Counted from the stretch's first letter, positions 17,227-25,476 are shown. The stretch is DNA of 40,055 nt from Bacteroidaceae bacterium HV4-6-C5C (GCA_007896885.1 VOIU01000025.1:1-40055), one strand, 5' to 3'. A program made the numbers and translations. Notes: generated by a model not told the origin, from the letters alone.

Positions 17227-17736
17227 TTATTCTTTAACCCATACCCCGGTTATTTCAGCTACATAAATATGATGCAAACTACCATAAGACTCATTGTACC
17301 ATTGTTTTAAAGAATTGGCATCAATAAAAGACTCTTCGTTCATTACACCGCTATATAACTTTCTACATTCCAAAGTTAACCGAGATTGCTCAAAAGTGAT
17401 ATTTCCCGCCTCAGTAACAACAGGCTTCAAACCGGTTTCCTTCACTTTATCTACTTCTCTTCCCGATTTCGAACCACAGATTTTATGGATATGCTTATTC
17501 TCATTTCCTAAAAATGAGAGTGTAAAGCAGTCGCATTTCTCTGTGAATTCAAAAGTATAACGTTCAGGGCGGACAAAAACAAACACCACAGGTTTATTCC
17601 ACAAGTATCCTACCCCACCCCAATTTGCTGTCATGGTGTTAAACGAATTAAGAGTACCCGCAGTAATAAGCATCCATTCCTTACTAATAGTTTCAATAAA
17701 ATTTTCCGAAAGATCTTTAATTGCAATTGGTTTCAT
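17227..17736 (-). CDS. Flavin-reductase-like (FMN-binding split barrel) protein
   Basis: A 169-residue cytoplasmic protein of the flavin reductase/flavoredoxin family, which binds FMN and uses a pyridine nucleotide or electron carrier. The typical early pattern is present: WMLITAGT, then NTMTANWGGVGYLWNKPVVFVFVRPERYTFEF, split here as NTMTANWGGVGYLW then NKPVVFVFVRPERY. Serine-rich FLGNENKHIHKICG follows. The partner and physiological substrate are unknown. It is alone on its strand here, with its own promoter-like site. Confidence 0.85.
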   Translation of the reverse strand: MKPIAIKDLSENFIETISKEWMLITAGTLNSFNTMTANWGGVGYLWNKPVVFVFVRPERYTFEFTEKCDCFTLSFLGNENKHIHKICGSKSGREVDKVKETGLKPVVTEAGNITFEQSRLTLECRKLYSGVMNEESFIDANSLKQWYNESYGSLHHIYVAEITGVWVKE

Positions 17737-17756
17737 ACAGTATACATTTTATAATT

Positions 17757-17786
17757 CAAAGAAAATCTATTTATGATTTACACAAA
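17757..17786 (-). promoter_or_regulatory. Likely promoter of the flavin-reductase-like gene
   Basis: Minus-strand TTTG (17783-17786), an 18-bp spacer and TTTCTTTG (17757-17764, one mismatch from TAnnTTTG). Leader of about 16 nt. Confidence 0.4.
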
Positions 17787-18019
17787 AATATGCGATACAA
17801 ATTCTAACATTTTAAATCGACCATCACCCGTATATAGACCAAAGATACTTTTTACCGCAGATAAAAAATAAAATAGATATAATTATTTATCCAATACAAT
17901 AAAAACAAGCAAGTAGTAAATGCATAATCATTAACCTATGCGCAAAGGAAACACTTTTCCCAAGTATTATTCCGGCTAAAATATTGCATTTAAAAGCTGA
18001 TTTCAGGCTGTATTTGAGA

Positions 18020-18793
18020 TTAATAAGAAGCAGTTGCTGAAATACCTTCAACATGAAGCATATCGACAATACGGTCAAGTTCTTCTGGAGTTGCTTTTCG
18101 CAAATCATGGTCGGGTGTTTCGCGGTCTATCGTATAGATCATCACTTGTCGCGGACTAATTTCCTTAACCGACTTTATCCAAGGAAGAACATATTCGTCG
18201 GAAGTATTATCCATATTTTGACCCTTATATTTTCCCTTTAGAAACATAGTCTGAATGATGCATTTTCCTTTAAAAGCTTTCATGCTCTCAATTATGCCAC
18301 CTACAGAATATTTTCCTACAGGGCGGTCCAGTAGACCTATATAATTTTCATTCACCGTATCCAATTTCAGAATATTATTATCGACTTTATTTAAAGCTTC
18401 AAATACAGCAGGCCGATGAATGAACGTAGAATTACTCAAGACACTTACTTTGGCATTTGGAAAATACTTATCGCGTAAAGCCAATGCATCCTCTATGATT
18501 TCGGGAAAGTGCGGATGGGCGGTGGGCTCACCGTTACCGGCAAAGGTTAGCACATCGGGTTTAGGGCCGTTTGCCTGCATATCCTGCAACTTACTTTCCA
18601 GTGCACTCCTCACCTCCTCACGCGTAGGAAGAGCGCTATGTGAACGATGATCAGCATTAAAACCACATTCGCAATAAATACAATCGAAAGAACACACTTT
18701 GCCGTCGGCGGGCAGCAGATTTATTCCCAAAGAAACTCCCAAACGGCGGGAATGAACAGGACCGAATATAGGGGATGGATAAATGACAGTCAT
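18020..18793 (-). CDS. Radical SAM protein of unknown substrate
   Basis: A 257-residue radical SAM enzyme. The 4Fe-4S motif CxxxCxxC is C34-SFD-C38-IY-C41, followed by a further cysteine (C43), in the context KVCSFDCIYCECG. The opening GPVHSRRLGVSLGINLLP and the later FAGNGEPTAHPHF (a GGE-like SAM-binding motif) place it near the COG0731-like group. That group is not clearly assigned in bacteria. No auxiliary-cluster domain is seen and the C-terminus is short. It has its own promoter, and no neighbour shows what substrate it acts on. Confidence 0.87.
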   Translation of the reverse strand: MTVIYPSPIFGPVHSRRLGVSLGINLLPADGKVCSFDCIYCECGFNADHRSHSALPTREEVRSALESKLQDMQANGPKPDVLTFAGNGEPTAHPHFPEIIEDALALRDKYFPNAKVSVLSNSTFIHRPAVFEALNKVDNNILKLDTVNENYIGLLDRPVGKYSVGGIIESMKAFKGKCIIQTMFLKGKYKGQNMDNTSDEYVLPWIKSVKEISPRQVMIYTIDRETPDHDLRKATPEELDRIVDMLHVEGISATASY

Positions 18794-18829
18794 TTTGATA
18801 ATAATATAACAATTTACCAGTTAGCATGG

Positions 18830-18837
18830 CAAAGATA
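18830..18837 (-). promoter_or_regulatory. Promoter -7 element of the radical SAM gene
   Basis: Minus-strand TATCTTTG, an exact TAnnTTTG match, about 30 nt before the start codon. No clear -33 box. Confidence 0.55.
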
Positions 18838-18955
18838 CATGAATAATTGTTTCCTTACATACAAGCAGATGTAAAATGACTTATGTCTTTAAAAAAGGAC
18901 GGTATATAAAAAGGTATACTTTATTAATTCAGGAGAAACAACAATGGCTAATACC

Positions 18956-19849
18956 TTATCGCCCTCTTATTGGCAAAGGGAAATGGGGTGGAGCAATCGT
19001 AGGATTTCCACTCCAACCTTTTTTATCAAACATGGCATTACGAAGAATCTCATACAGTATTCCTCCCACGTCTAAGCCTAATTTGAGATCGTCTATATTG
19101 AAATAAGGAATAACAACTGGTATCGTTTCCCAACGCCCGCGCATTGTATCATAATATCGCCGGACTCCAAATTCCATTCCAAAACTGTCTGATATATCAA
19201 TGGCCATCGTGGCTCCATACGAGTTGCTACTCATTCCATAGGAGTTTCCAATATCGTAGGAACCAAAAACTTTGAAGGCAAGACGATCGGAAGCACGATA
19301 CATCAAACTGCCTGAAGTGCTGAACGCTTGCCCGGTTATATGGGACATGTTGATCTTCGTGGCATCCACGCCCACTTGCAAGATTAATCTATCATTAAGA
19401 GTATGCTGATAAGATAATGAAGCATTGTTGAATCGCCCTATGCCCGGCACACTTGTCTGCCCGCCAGAACCAAATAACACACCATTATTAAATTCATGTA
19501 ACACCCCCTTGGCACGATAATCTCCCTGAAACAGTAAGGAAGGATTTGTTTGATAGGGTAACCGAAATGTCTGTTTAGACGAAATATATGGCATGAAATT
19601 AGATATTCTTATTTGCTGTGGTTGCATCAAAGAACGTTTAGTAATAGTCGTTATCGAAGGTAAATCTTCAATAAATGATGAACCGGATGATGGGAGTAGC
19701 AATTGGTTGTTTTCAAAAGTAGTGCGCACACGTTCGCGGATAATATGTGTACTATCTTCCTGAGCAGAAAGAAACCCCGGGATAAAAACCAATAATATGA
19801 TTAATCTCGAACGGATTAACAAAAAATATATGTTCCATCTTTGTGCCAT
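18956..19849 (-). CDS. Predicted outer-membrane protein, function unknown
   Basis: A 297-residue exported protein with signal peptide LIILLVFIPGFLSAQ. The mature part has amphipathic strand patterns (GVLFGSGGQTSVPGIGRFNN; LILQVGVDATKINMS; LAFKVFGSYDIGNSYGMSS; FGMEFGVRRYYDT) consistent with a beta-barrel, plus a disordered proline-rich tail. I do not recognise the family. The frame opens at TTG 19885, which lies inside the -7 box, so that start is excluded. ATG 19870 would leave a leader of only about 7 nt, so ATG 19849 is chosen, with 19870 the alternative. The HhH barrel gene lies 206 bp upstream on the same strand, but this gene has its own promoter. Confidence 0.65.
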   Translation of the reverse strand: MAQRWNIYFLLIRSRLIILLVFIPGFLSAQEDSTHIIRERVRTTFENNQLLLPSSGSSFIEDLPSITTITKRSLMQPQQIRISNFMPYISSKQTFRLPYQTNPSLLFQGDYRAKGVLHEFNNGVLFGSGGQTSVPGIGRFNNASLSYQHTLNDRLILQVGVDATKINMSHITGQAFSTSGSLMYRASDRLAFKVFGSYDIGNSYGMSSNSYGATMAIDISDSFGMEFGVRRYYDTMRGRWETIPVVIPYFNIDDLKLGLDVGGILYEILRNAMFDKKGWSGNPTIAPPHFPLPIRGR

Positions 19850-19870
19850 AACATATACTTTATCTTTCAT

Positions 19871-19897
19871 TTTTATATACTTCAAAAGTATATAAAA
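19871..19897. repeat. Perfect 12-bp palindrome overlapping a promoter
   Basis: TTTTATATACTT (19871-19882) and AAGTATATAAAA (19886-19897) are exact reverse complements around CAA. The -7 element of the downstream minus-strand gene (19883-19890) lies inside it, which is where a repressor operator would be placed. It could also be only an AT-rich coincidence. Confidence 0.6.
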
Positions 19898-19914
19898 ACA
19901 ATATTAACAACAAA
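19883..19914 (-). promoter_or_regulatory. Promoter of the 18956-19849 gene
   Basis: Minus-strand TTTG (19911-19914), a 20-bp spacer and TACTTTTG (19883-19890). Both elements match the Bacteroidetes consensus exactly; this is the best promoter in the window. Confidence 0.72.
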
Positions 19915-20054
19915 TAATCAATATAATAAATAAGTTATTTTAATCAATATTTATTGAATACTGATTAAATATAAATCAATCTCATTGCTTACTCCAATAT
20001 TAAAAAGCAATGCTGACCCATACGGACCATAAATTCACAATGTTCATTATGCTT

Positions 20055-22064
20055 TTAAAATTTCAAACGCAATTGCAGCTGTAAATCACTTTTTTTATTC
20101 CCTTGAATCAAATCTTTACCTGAGCCTATACTGTTACGATCTTCATAAATAGTTTGCCCAAACTTGACTAAAAACATAAAAAATTTACTCAAATCATAAC
20201 GAATAACTGTGGAATAACGAAAACCTTTGCCATAGAATGAAAGAGTATAAAATGCATTTAGCAAGCCTTTTTCATAACAATAGACTCTTGAGTCATAATC
20301 ATCCGTATGAAAGTAACTAGCCTGAGCAGATATACTTAAAGGTAAAAAATGAAAGATATAAGCACAAGATTGGCTGAATTGAAAACCCTGGCCTCCCTCC
20401 TCTCCTTTTGAATGAAAATAATTATAATCTATTGTAGTCCTTAAATTCAAATTCTTGCGTAAAATATCAAGCTTATATTTTACAGAATGGTGATAAGTCG
20501 GCAAAGTAATACTCCCACCGGTACCCGATTTATCCCTTTCTTTACATTTATATCTATAAATGGCCGACATGGATAAACCGTATTTTGGAGTATAAGTAAT
20601 TTGACATCTACCATCCACACCTTTTGAGGGTTTGCTAATACGATATTTCAACCAGGGAAAAGAAAAGAAATCCATTGAAACAAAACATTTCCAATGACGA
20701 AGTGGGTTCATATCCGCAGCAAAGTACCATCCGTTTTCATTTTGCGGTGTACTCCCTTCGCTAAAAGATCGCCCAAACATATTCCAGTAATTATGCGCAT
20801 AATAGCGATGAATTAACAGCAGTTGATAACCTGTTAATATATTATATCTGAGTTGGTTTAATACAGCAAATCCTTTCTTACCAACTGCAGCTTCACCCAA
20901 AAAAGTAAGATGCTTTAAACGCCATTTATAATCAATGCCTCCATTATAGAAATAATTGCCATGAATATTATATTTGGAATATTCCTTCAAATCCGGTTCA
21001 TAAGGATGATTGAAAAAGTAGTAAATACCTGTCATACCTATATGCATACCACCATTATCATAGCTTATATTGCTACCCATGAGCTGCATGGAGAAAGTAT
21101 TTCTTTTTTCAACTTCAGCTATGGAACGGTGTAGACCAGCCTTATCTATAGAAGTAATTTCATCATTGACTATCTTACCATCCATAGTCCGATTAGAATA
21201 AAAAACAGAAGTAGTTAGTGGCTTACAAAAGTTTATGGTTGTCGCAATACCTCTGAAATAATTGTATTCATCTGTAGAACCATGTTTACGTATATTTACC
21301 CCTCTCCCATCCAGCGTAGAAATCGAGGCTGACTTACCTACTCCGAAATTAGTATTCATAACCAATCCCTGTCCGAAGCTAAGTTGATAGTTACCTAAAA
21401 TAAGAGTCTTAACAATACCGTAAGAATGAATGAGTAAATAAAAAGAATAGTAATCGTACCCCTTATTATTGCATAATGCCATAAAAGGCTCTCCTTCATC
21501 TTTTTCTCCGGTTATTCCGAATTGCAGATAACCCTTATAATGAAAATCATATTTTATAGAATGATAAACAGATGGTCCTAAATAATCGGATTCATAACCT
21601 TTACGCGTATATAATGGAATATCCAAGCGAGTTAATATTTCTTGCTTACCATATTTAAATATTGTTTTTAAGGAAGGAAACGATTCTTTTTTTGGGATAG
21701 GGAGTGCATATACATAAGGCAATAGTAAATCAATCGTCTGTTTATCCATTCCTGAAACCAATTGCAATTCATAAATAGTCTGCATTTGTCCATGAATGTA
21801 GATATATGCCAGTATATTTTCAATTTGGAGATCAGTAAGAAAAGGATATTTTCCCAATATTTCTTTTGTAGCAGTGTTTATGTTAATGGGTTCTTTTAAG
21901 TCATCCGATAAATTGTCCAACTCATTATCCCAATTTTTTTCTTCTTCATCAGTGGAAAGTTCTTCTAAATTATTATCAAAATAAGATTCGACAGGATTTT
22001 GAGCTTTAAGTACAGGAGCAACGAACAGCATACTAATAAAAACTCCTGCCTTAAACTGTTTCAT
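20055..22064 (-). CDS. Exported helix-hairpin-helix protein with predicted beta-barrel
   Basis: A 669-residue protein with signal peptide (FISMLFVAPVLKAQ), then an acidic linker. Two helix-hairpin-helix-like units of ComEA type follow at about 58-118 (PININTATKEILGKYPFLTD; TIYELQLVSGMDKQTIDLLL). The rest is a long region of alternating aromatic strands and turns ending in QLQLRLKF, as expected for an outer-membrane barrel. HhH units usually bind DNA backbone, and ComEA is an extracellular DNA receptor in competence. Here the HhH would be periplasmic or surface-exposed; DNA binding is inference. No other competence gene is in the window. A DUF4294 gene is divergent 110 bp away and an outer-membrane-type gene follows. 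Confidence 0.75.
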   Translation of the reverse strand: MKQFKAGVFISMLFVAPVLKAQNPVESYFDNNLEELSTDEEEKNWDNELDNLSDDLKEPININTATKEILGKYPFLTDLQIENILAYIYIHGQMQTIYELQLVSGMDKQTIDLLLPYVYALPIPKKESFPSLKTIFKYGKQEILTRLDIPLYTRKGYESDYLGPSVYHSIKYDFHYKGYLQFGITGEKDEGEPFMALCNNKGYDYYSFYLLIHSYGIVKTLILGNYQLSFGQGLVMNTNFGVGKSASISTLDGRGVNIRKHGSTDEYNYFRGIATTINFCKPLTTSVFYSNRTMDGKIVNDEITSIDKAGLHRSIAEVEKRNTFSMQLMGSNISYDNGGMHIGMTGIYYFFNHPYEPDLKEYSKYNIHGNYFYNGGIDYKWRLKHLTFLGEAAVGKKGFAVLNQLRYNILTGYQLLLIHRYYAHNYWNMFGRSFSEGSTPQNENGWYFAADMNPLRHWKCFVSMDFFSFPWLKYRISKPSKGVDGRCQITYTPKYGLSMSAIYRYKCKERDKSGTGGSITLPTYHHSVKYKLDILRKNLNLRTTIDYNYFHSKGEEGGQGFQFSQSCAYIFHFLPLSISAQASYFHTDDYDSRVYCYEKGLLNAFYTLSFYGKGFRYSTVIRYDLSKFFMFLVKFGQTIYEDRNSIGSGKDLIQGNKKSDLQLQLRLKF

Positions 22065-22089
22065 TTAGCATATTAGAGTTTAATTATAG

Positions 22090-22120
22090 CGAAGTTAGCT
22101 TAAATAAGTTAATTGAACAA
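22090..22120 (-). promoter_or_regulatory. Promoter of the HhH-barrel gene
   Basis: Minus-strand TTG (22118-22120), a 20-bp spacer and TAACTTCG (22090-22097, one mismatch from TAnnTTTG). Leader of about 20 nt. Confidence 0.5.
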
Positions 22121-22162
22121 GGAAAAGAAAAAAGATTCAAATAAAATATGAAGATAATCAGT

Positions 22163-22170
22163 TAATTTTG
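22163..22170 (+). promoter_or_regulatory. Promoter -7 element of the DUF4294 gene
   Basis: TAATTTTG is an exact TAnnTTTG match, ending only 4 bp before the GTG start at 22175. Transcription would start at or next to the start codon. No clear -33 box. Confidence 0.55.
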
Positions 22171-22174
22171 CACC

Positions 22175-22786
22175 GTGAACATAAAGTTAAAAATAATAGT
22201 ATCAATCATCATTCTTTTATCCAGTGTTTCATTATGCCGGGCACAAGAAACTCCGATCGGTTATACAGCCGAAGGTTGGCCTGTTAGTATCTGTATTTAT
22301 TATGGAGACACTATTCCATCTATACAAATGCCTAATATTTATGTATTTAAACCGCTCAATTTTAAATCAAAAAAAGAATGGGTAGAATATTATAGACTTA
22401 TCTATAATGTAAAAAAAGTACTTCCAATTGCAAAAGAAATAAATCGAGCTGTTATCGAAACTTATGAGTATATGCAAACCCTTTCTAATGAAAAAGAAAA
22501 GAAAGATCATATGAAACGTGTAGAAAAAGGACTGAAACAACAATACACGGCAAGAATGAAAAAACTTTCCTTTACACAAGGCAAATTACTTATAAAACTA
22601 GTTGACAGAGAGAATAACCAAACATCATATCAATTGGTAAAAGCTTTTATGGGGCCTTTAAAAGCAGGGTTCTATCAAGCTTTTGCTGCATTATTCGGCG
22701 CAAGTTTAAGAAAGCAATATGATCCTGAAGGAGATGATAAACTTACCGAGCGTATTGTTTTAATGGTAGAAAGTGGACAACTCTAA
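22175..22786 (+). CDS. DUF4294-like exported protein
   Basis: A 203-residue protein resembling the DUF4294 family of unknown function. Signal peptide IKLKIIVSIIILLSSVSLCRA; the mature part has a helix-rich, lysine-rich middle (KEWVEYYRLIYNVKKVLPIAKEI, split as KEWVEYYRLIYN and VKKVLPIAKEI) and a C-terminal section around AFMGPLKAGFYQAFAALFG. The start is GTG 22175: an in-frame TAA at 22163 closes the frame upstream, and the next methionine lies beyond the signal peptide. The -7 box ends 4 bp before it, so the mRNA may be leaderless. Divergent from the HhH-barrel gene; its stop overlaps the stop of the converging TrmH-family gene. Confidence 0.75.
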   Translation: MNIKLKIIVSIIILLSSVSLCRAQETPIGYTAEGWPVSICIYYGDTIPSIQMPNIYVFKPLNFKSKKEWVEYYRLIYNVKKVLPIAKEINRAVIETYEYMQTLSNEKEKKDHMKRVEKGLKQQYTARMKKLSFTQGKLLIKLVDRENNQTSYQLVKAFMGPLKAGFYQAFAALFGASLRKQYDPEGDDKLTERIVLMVESGQL

Positions 22787-23316
22787 GGATGAAGTTTGCA
22801 AAATAAATCCCAAATAACAATTCCGGCCGTAACAGAAACATTCAAAGAATGCTTTGTTCCATATTGAGGTATTTCAATACATCCATTCGAATGATTAATT
22901 ACTTCTTGTTGCACTCCTTTTACCTCATTACCCAATACGACAGCATATTTTTTAGTAGGGTCAAGTTCTAATGAATCCAACATAACACTTCCTTCAGCTT
23001 GCTCAATGGAATAAACTATATATCCTTCCTTTTTTAAGTTATTAACAGCATCAACAGTGTTATCAACATATTTCCAATCAACTGTAAATTCAGCCCCTAA
23101 AGCTGTTTTATGCATCTCTGCATGCGGTGGAGTTGCCGTAATACCGCATAAATAAATACATTCCACCCGAAAAGCATCTGCAGTACGGAATACTGAACCC
23201 ACATTGTGTAAACTACGAACATTATCTAATAGCACAACCAAAGGTAATTTATCAGCCTCTTTAAATTCTTCAACACTTATCCTATTAAGTTCTGTTATTT
23301 TTAATTTTCGCATCAT
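22783..23316 (-). CDS. SpoU/TrmH-family RNA 2'-O-methyltransferase
   Basis: A 177-residue SAM-dependent methyltransferase with a trefoil-knot (SPOUT) fold that methylates ribose in tRNA or rRNA. The three family motifs are present: motif 1 NVRSLHNVGSVFRTADA (32-48) with R44, motif 2 VVLGNEVKGV, and motif 3 CIEIPQYGTKHSLNVSVT. It lacks the N-terminal RNA-binding extension of RlmB-like members, so the target (tRNA Gm18 or another site) is open. A strong AGAAGGAG ribosome-binding sequence lies 6 bp before the first ATG, supporting start 23316. It is tail-to-tail with the DUF4294 gene, with stop codons sharing 4 bp. Confidence 0.9.
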   Translation of the reverse strand: MMRKLKITELNRISVEEFKEADKLPLVVLLDNVRSLHNVGSVFRTADAFRVECIYLCGITATPPHAEMHKTALGAEFTVDWKYVDNTVDAVNNLKKEGYIVYSIEQAEGSVMLDSLELDPTKKYAVVLGNEVKGVQQEVINHSNGCIEIPQYGTKHSLNVSVTAGIVIWDLFCKLHP

Positions 23317-23851
23317 ATTATCTCCTTCTCTATTCTATTTAATTATCCATGGATTGATTTTCCAATACATACTACGTTTTTGCTATTAATATTGAAAAAT
23401 ATCCATTTAGAAAACAAAGATAAATCTTTCTGTTTACATACCTGTTAATAACCGTTGAAAAGCTGTCAATACATATTGCAAAGATATTTATAAAAAATAC
23501 TTGGAATACTCAAAATAAGCTGCAATAATCATATAATATGAACATTCCAAAAAAGTTAAGATATTTTTTCAAAGGTTAGATAAACACATTTTTCAGTCTA
23601 TTTAAGGTAATTAATAGCTCTAAAGTTATTAACTTTGCACTTATAAACATGTGGTTAATATAATATAGTAATAGCTTAATAATCAATAAATAAACACTTA
23701 TTTCATTGTTTATAGCGACTGAATAACATTATCTGTTAGACTAATTACTTTAAATACAAATAAAATCATATTTATTTATTGACACTATTAACAGGCTATT
23801 ATAACCATTAAAAGATTTCTATTTTAAAAAGAGAAATAAACTATTATAATT
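23317..23851. other. 535-bp AT-rich gap between trmH-like gene and nadA
   Basis: No coding frame is supported. On the minus strand two exact -7 boxes TATCTTTG lie at 23415-23422 and 23479-23486, either of which could drive the methyltransferase gene. On the plus strand TAACTTTG at 23630-23637 could drive nadA. The remainder is AT-rich, with small inverted repeats such as ATAAACA/TGTTTAT near 23690-23715. I see no tRNA, insertion sequence or defined riboswitch. Confidence 0.6.
23630..23637 (+). promoter_or_regulatory. Probable nadA promoter with long leader
   Basis: TAACTTTG is an exact TAnnTTTG match. If used, nadA mRNA would carry about 210 nt of AT-rich leader. No clear -33 box, and no closer -7 match is visible before nadA. 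Confidence 0.45.
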
Positions 23852-24790
23852 ATGAATAATCTCATAGAATCTATAAAGCAGCTAAAAAAAGAAAAGAATG
23901 CTATCATCCTAGGACATTACTACCAGAAAGGAGAAATACAGGATATAGCCGATTACGTAGGCGACAGTCTGGCTTTAGCACAATGGGCTGCTAAAACAGA
24001 TGCTAATATTATAGTGATATGTGGTGTTCACTTTATGGGGGAGACAGCTAAAATACTTTGTCCAAATAAGAAGGTCCTTGTGCCTGATTTGAATGCCGGA
24101 TGTTCGCTTGCCGACAGTTGTCCGGCAGATAAATTCGAATCTTTTATAAAAGAACATCCCGGATATACGGTTATATCTTATGTGAATACTTCTGCAGCTG
24201 TAAAAGCACTCACCGATGTTGTAGTAACTTCCACCAATGCAAAACAGATTGTAGAAAGCTTTCCCAAGGATGAGAAAATAATCTTTGGTCCTGATCGTAA
24301 TTTAGGAAACTATATCAATTCCATTACCAATAGAAGTATGGTGTTATGGGATGGAGCTTGTCATGTACATGAACAGTTTTCAGTTGAAAAGATAGTTGAA
24401 TTAAAACTTAAGTATCCTGATGCAATAGTATTGGCTCACCCTGAATGCAAGGGAGCTGTATTGAAAATAGCAGATGTGATAGGTTCAACAGCTGCATTAT
24501 TAAAGTATGCAGTCAGTCATCCGCAAAATGAGTATATTGTTGCAACAGAATCCGGTATATTACATGAAATGCAAAAGAAGTGCCCGGATACCCTGTTTAT
24601 TCCCGCTCCACCGAACGATAGCACCTGTGCTTGTAATGAGTGTAGCTTTATGCGATTGAATACGTTAGAGAAGCTCTATGAGTGTTTAAAAAATGAGTCT
24701 CCGGAGATAACGGTTGATCCTGTTATTTCTGCGAAAGCAGTTAAACCTATTAAACGAATGCTTGAGATATCCGCTCAATTAGGTTTGTGA
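23852..24790 (+). CDS. nadA: Quinolinate synthase NadA
   Basis: A 4Fe-4S enzyme that condenses iminoaspartate (from NadB) with dihydroxyacetone phosphate to give quinolinate, the second step of de novo NAD synthesis. 312 residues, typical for the short NadA type. The expected cluster ligands are C84 (NAGCSLAD), C170 (GACHVHE) and a C-terminal cysteine in TCACNECSFM (C259, C261, C264; C264 aligns best with the known ligand). Substrate-site motifs HYYQ (22-25) and AHPEC (195-199) are present. The cluster is oxygen-sensitive, fitting an anaerobe. The gene stands alone between a long leader and a convergent HD gene. Confidence 0.95.
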   Translation: MNNLIESIKQLKKEKNAIILGHYYQKGEIQDIADYVGDSLALAQWAAKTDANIIVICGVHFMGETAKILCPNKKVLVPDLNAGCSLADSCPADKFESFIKEHPGYTVISYVNTSAAVKALTDVVVTSTNAKQIVESFPKDEKIIFGPDRNLGNYINSITNRSMVLWDGACHVHEQFSVEKIVELKLKYPDAIVLAHPECKGAVLKIADVIGSTAALLKYAVSHPQNEYIVATESGILHEMQKKCPDTLFIPAPPNDSTCACNECSFMRLNTLEKLYECLKNESPEITVDPVISAKAVKPIKRMLEISAQLGL

Positions 24791-24807
24791 TGATTTGTAC
24801 TAGTGAT

Positions 24808-24858
24808 TAGTCTATTAAATTGAACGATTCAATAAGTATCGCTTAATATAATAGACTA
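24808..24858. terminator. Nested inverted repeat between nadA and HD gene
   Basis: A perfect 10-bp outer stem TAGTCTATTA/TAATAGACTA (24808-24817 with 24849-24858) encloses a smaller hairpin ATTGAA-CGA-TTCAAT (24819-24833). The outer arm includes the stop codon of the HD gene (24856-24858). It sits between converging genes and may act in termination or mRNA 3'-end protection. Confidence 0.5.
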
Positions 24859-25476
24859 CAATTGAACTTCATTATAGAATTGTGCAATATATTCTTCCAT
24901 AAAAGAATGACGATCCTGAGCAATCTTTTTGGCAGTTTCGGTATTCATTAAATCTTTAAGCTTAAAAAGTTTGTCATAGAAATGTTGAACTGTAGTATTT
25001 TCTTTTTCAACAGGATCAGGACTATATAAAATTCTATTTTTACTACCTCCATAAGCAAAACATCTTGCAATACCTATTGCGCCGATTGCATCTAATCTAT
25101 CTGCATCTTGCACTATTTCCGCCTCAATTGATAATGGTATTTTACCTTTACTGAAAGATACTTGAGACACAATTTCAATTATTCTGTTTATAACTGATGA
25201 ATCAATTGCTAAAGATTTAAGAAATTGAGTGATTAATTCTTCTGATTTATCTACTCCGTCATGAAGTTTATAGTCTCCTACATCGTGTAGCCACGCAGCT
25301 AATTCTACTAAAAACTCATCAGCTTCTTCTGTTTCTAGAATCTTCTTTGCATTAATTACGACACGGTCTATGTGGTAATAATCATGCCCTGTTCCTTCTT
25401 GTAAGAAAGTTTTTTTTATATATTCTTGGGTCTTTATTAAGATATCTTTTTCTATATAAGAAGGTTGTTGTGTCAT
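24856..25476 (-). CDS. HD-domain phosphohydrolase
   Basis: A 206-residue metal-dependent HD-superfamily protein. Metal-binding residues fit the motif H35 (GHDYYHIDRV, 30-39), H64/D65 (WLHDVGDYK) and a later aspartate in QDADRLDAIGAIG. It resembles the YedJ-like group of HD hydrolases; the substrate is unknown, though nucleotides are plausible next to rdgB. The frame opens at 25557 inside rdgB, but ATG 25476 removes the overlap and begins at the folded domain. It is last in the leuS-yitT-rdgB transcript, with a 56-bp gap before it. Confidence 0.85.
   Translation of the reverse strand: MTQQPSYIEKDILIKTQEYIKKTFLQEGTGHDYYHIDRVVINAKKILETEEADEFLVELAAWLHDVGDYKLHDGVDKSEELITQFLKSLAIDSSVINRIIEIVSQVSFSKGKIPLSIEAEIVQDADRLDAIGAIGIARCFAYGGSKNRILYSPDPVEKENTTVQHFYDKLFKLKDLMNTETAKKIAQDRHSFMEEYIAQFYNEVQL

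Noticed and set aside
17887..18108. Short minus-strand frame before the radical SAM gene end
   Set aside because: It overlaps the radical SAM gene on the same strand in another frame and has no supporting promoter or motif.
19850..19885. Start of the outer-membrane protein at TTG 19885
   Set aside because: The codon lies in the -7 element, so it could not be transcribed.
23317..23851. Replication-origin candidate in the AT-rich gap
   Set aside because: Only imperfect DnaA-box-like words are present (for example TTATCCATG and TGTGGTTAA), with no cluster of matches and no dnaA or dnaN near.
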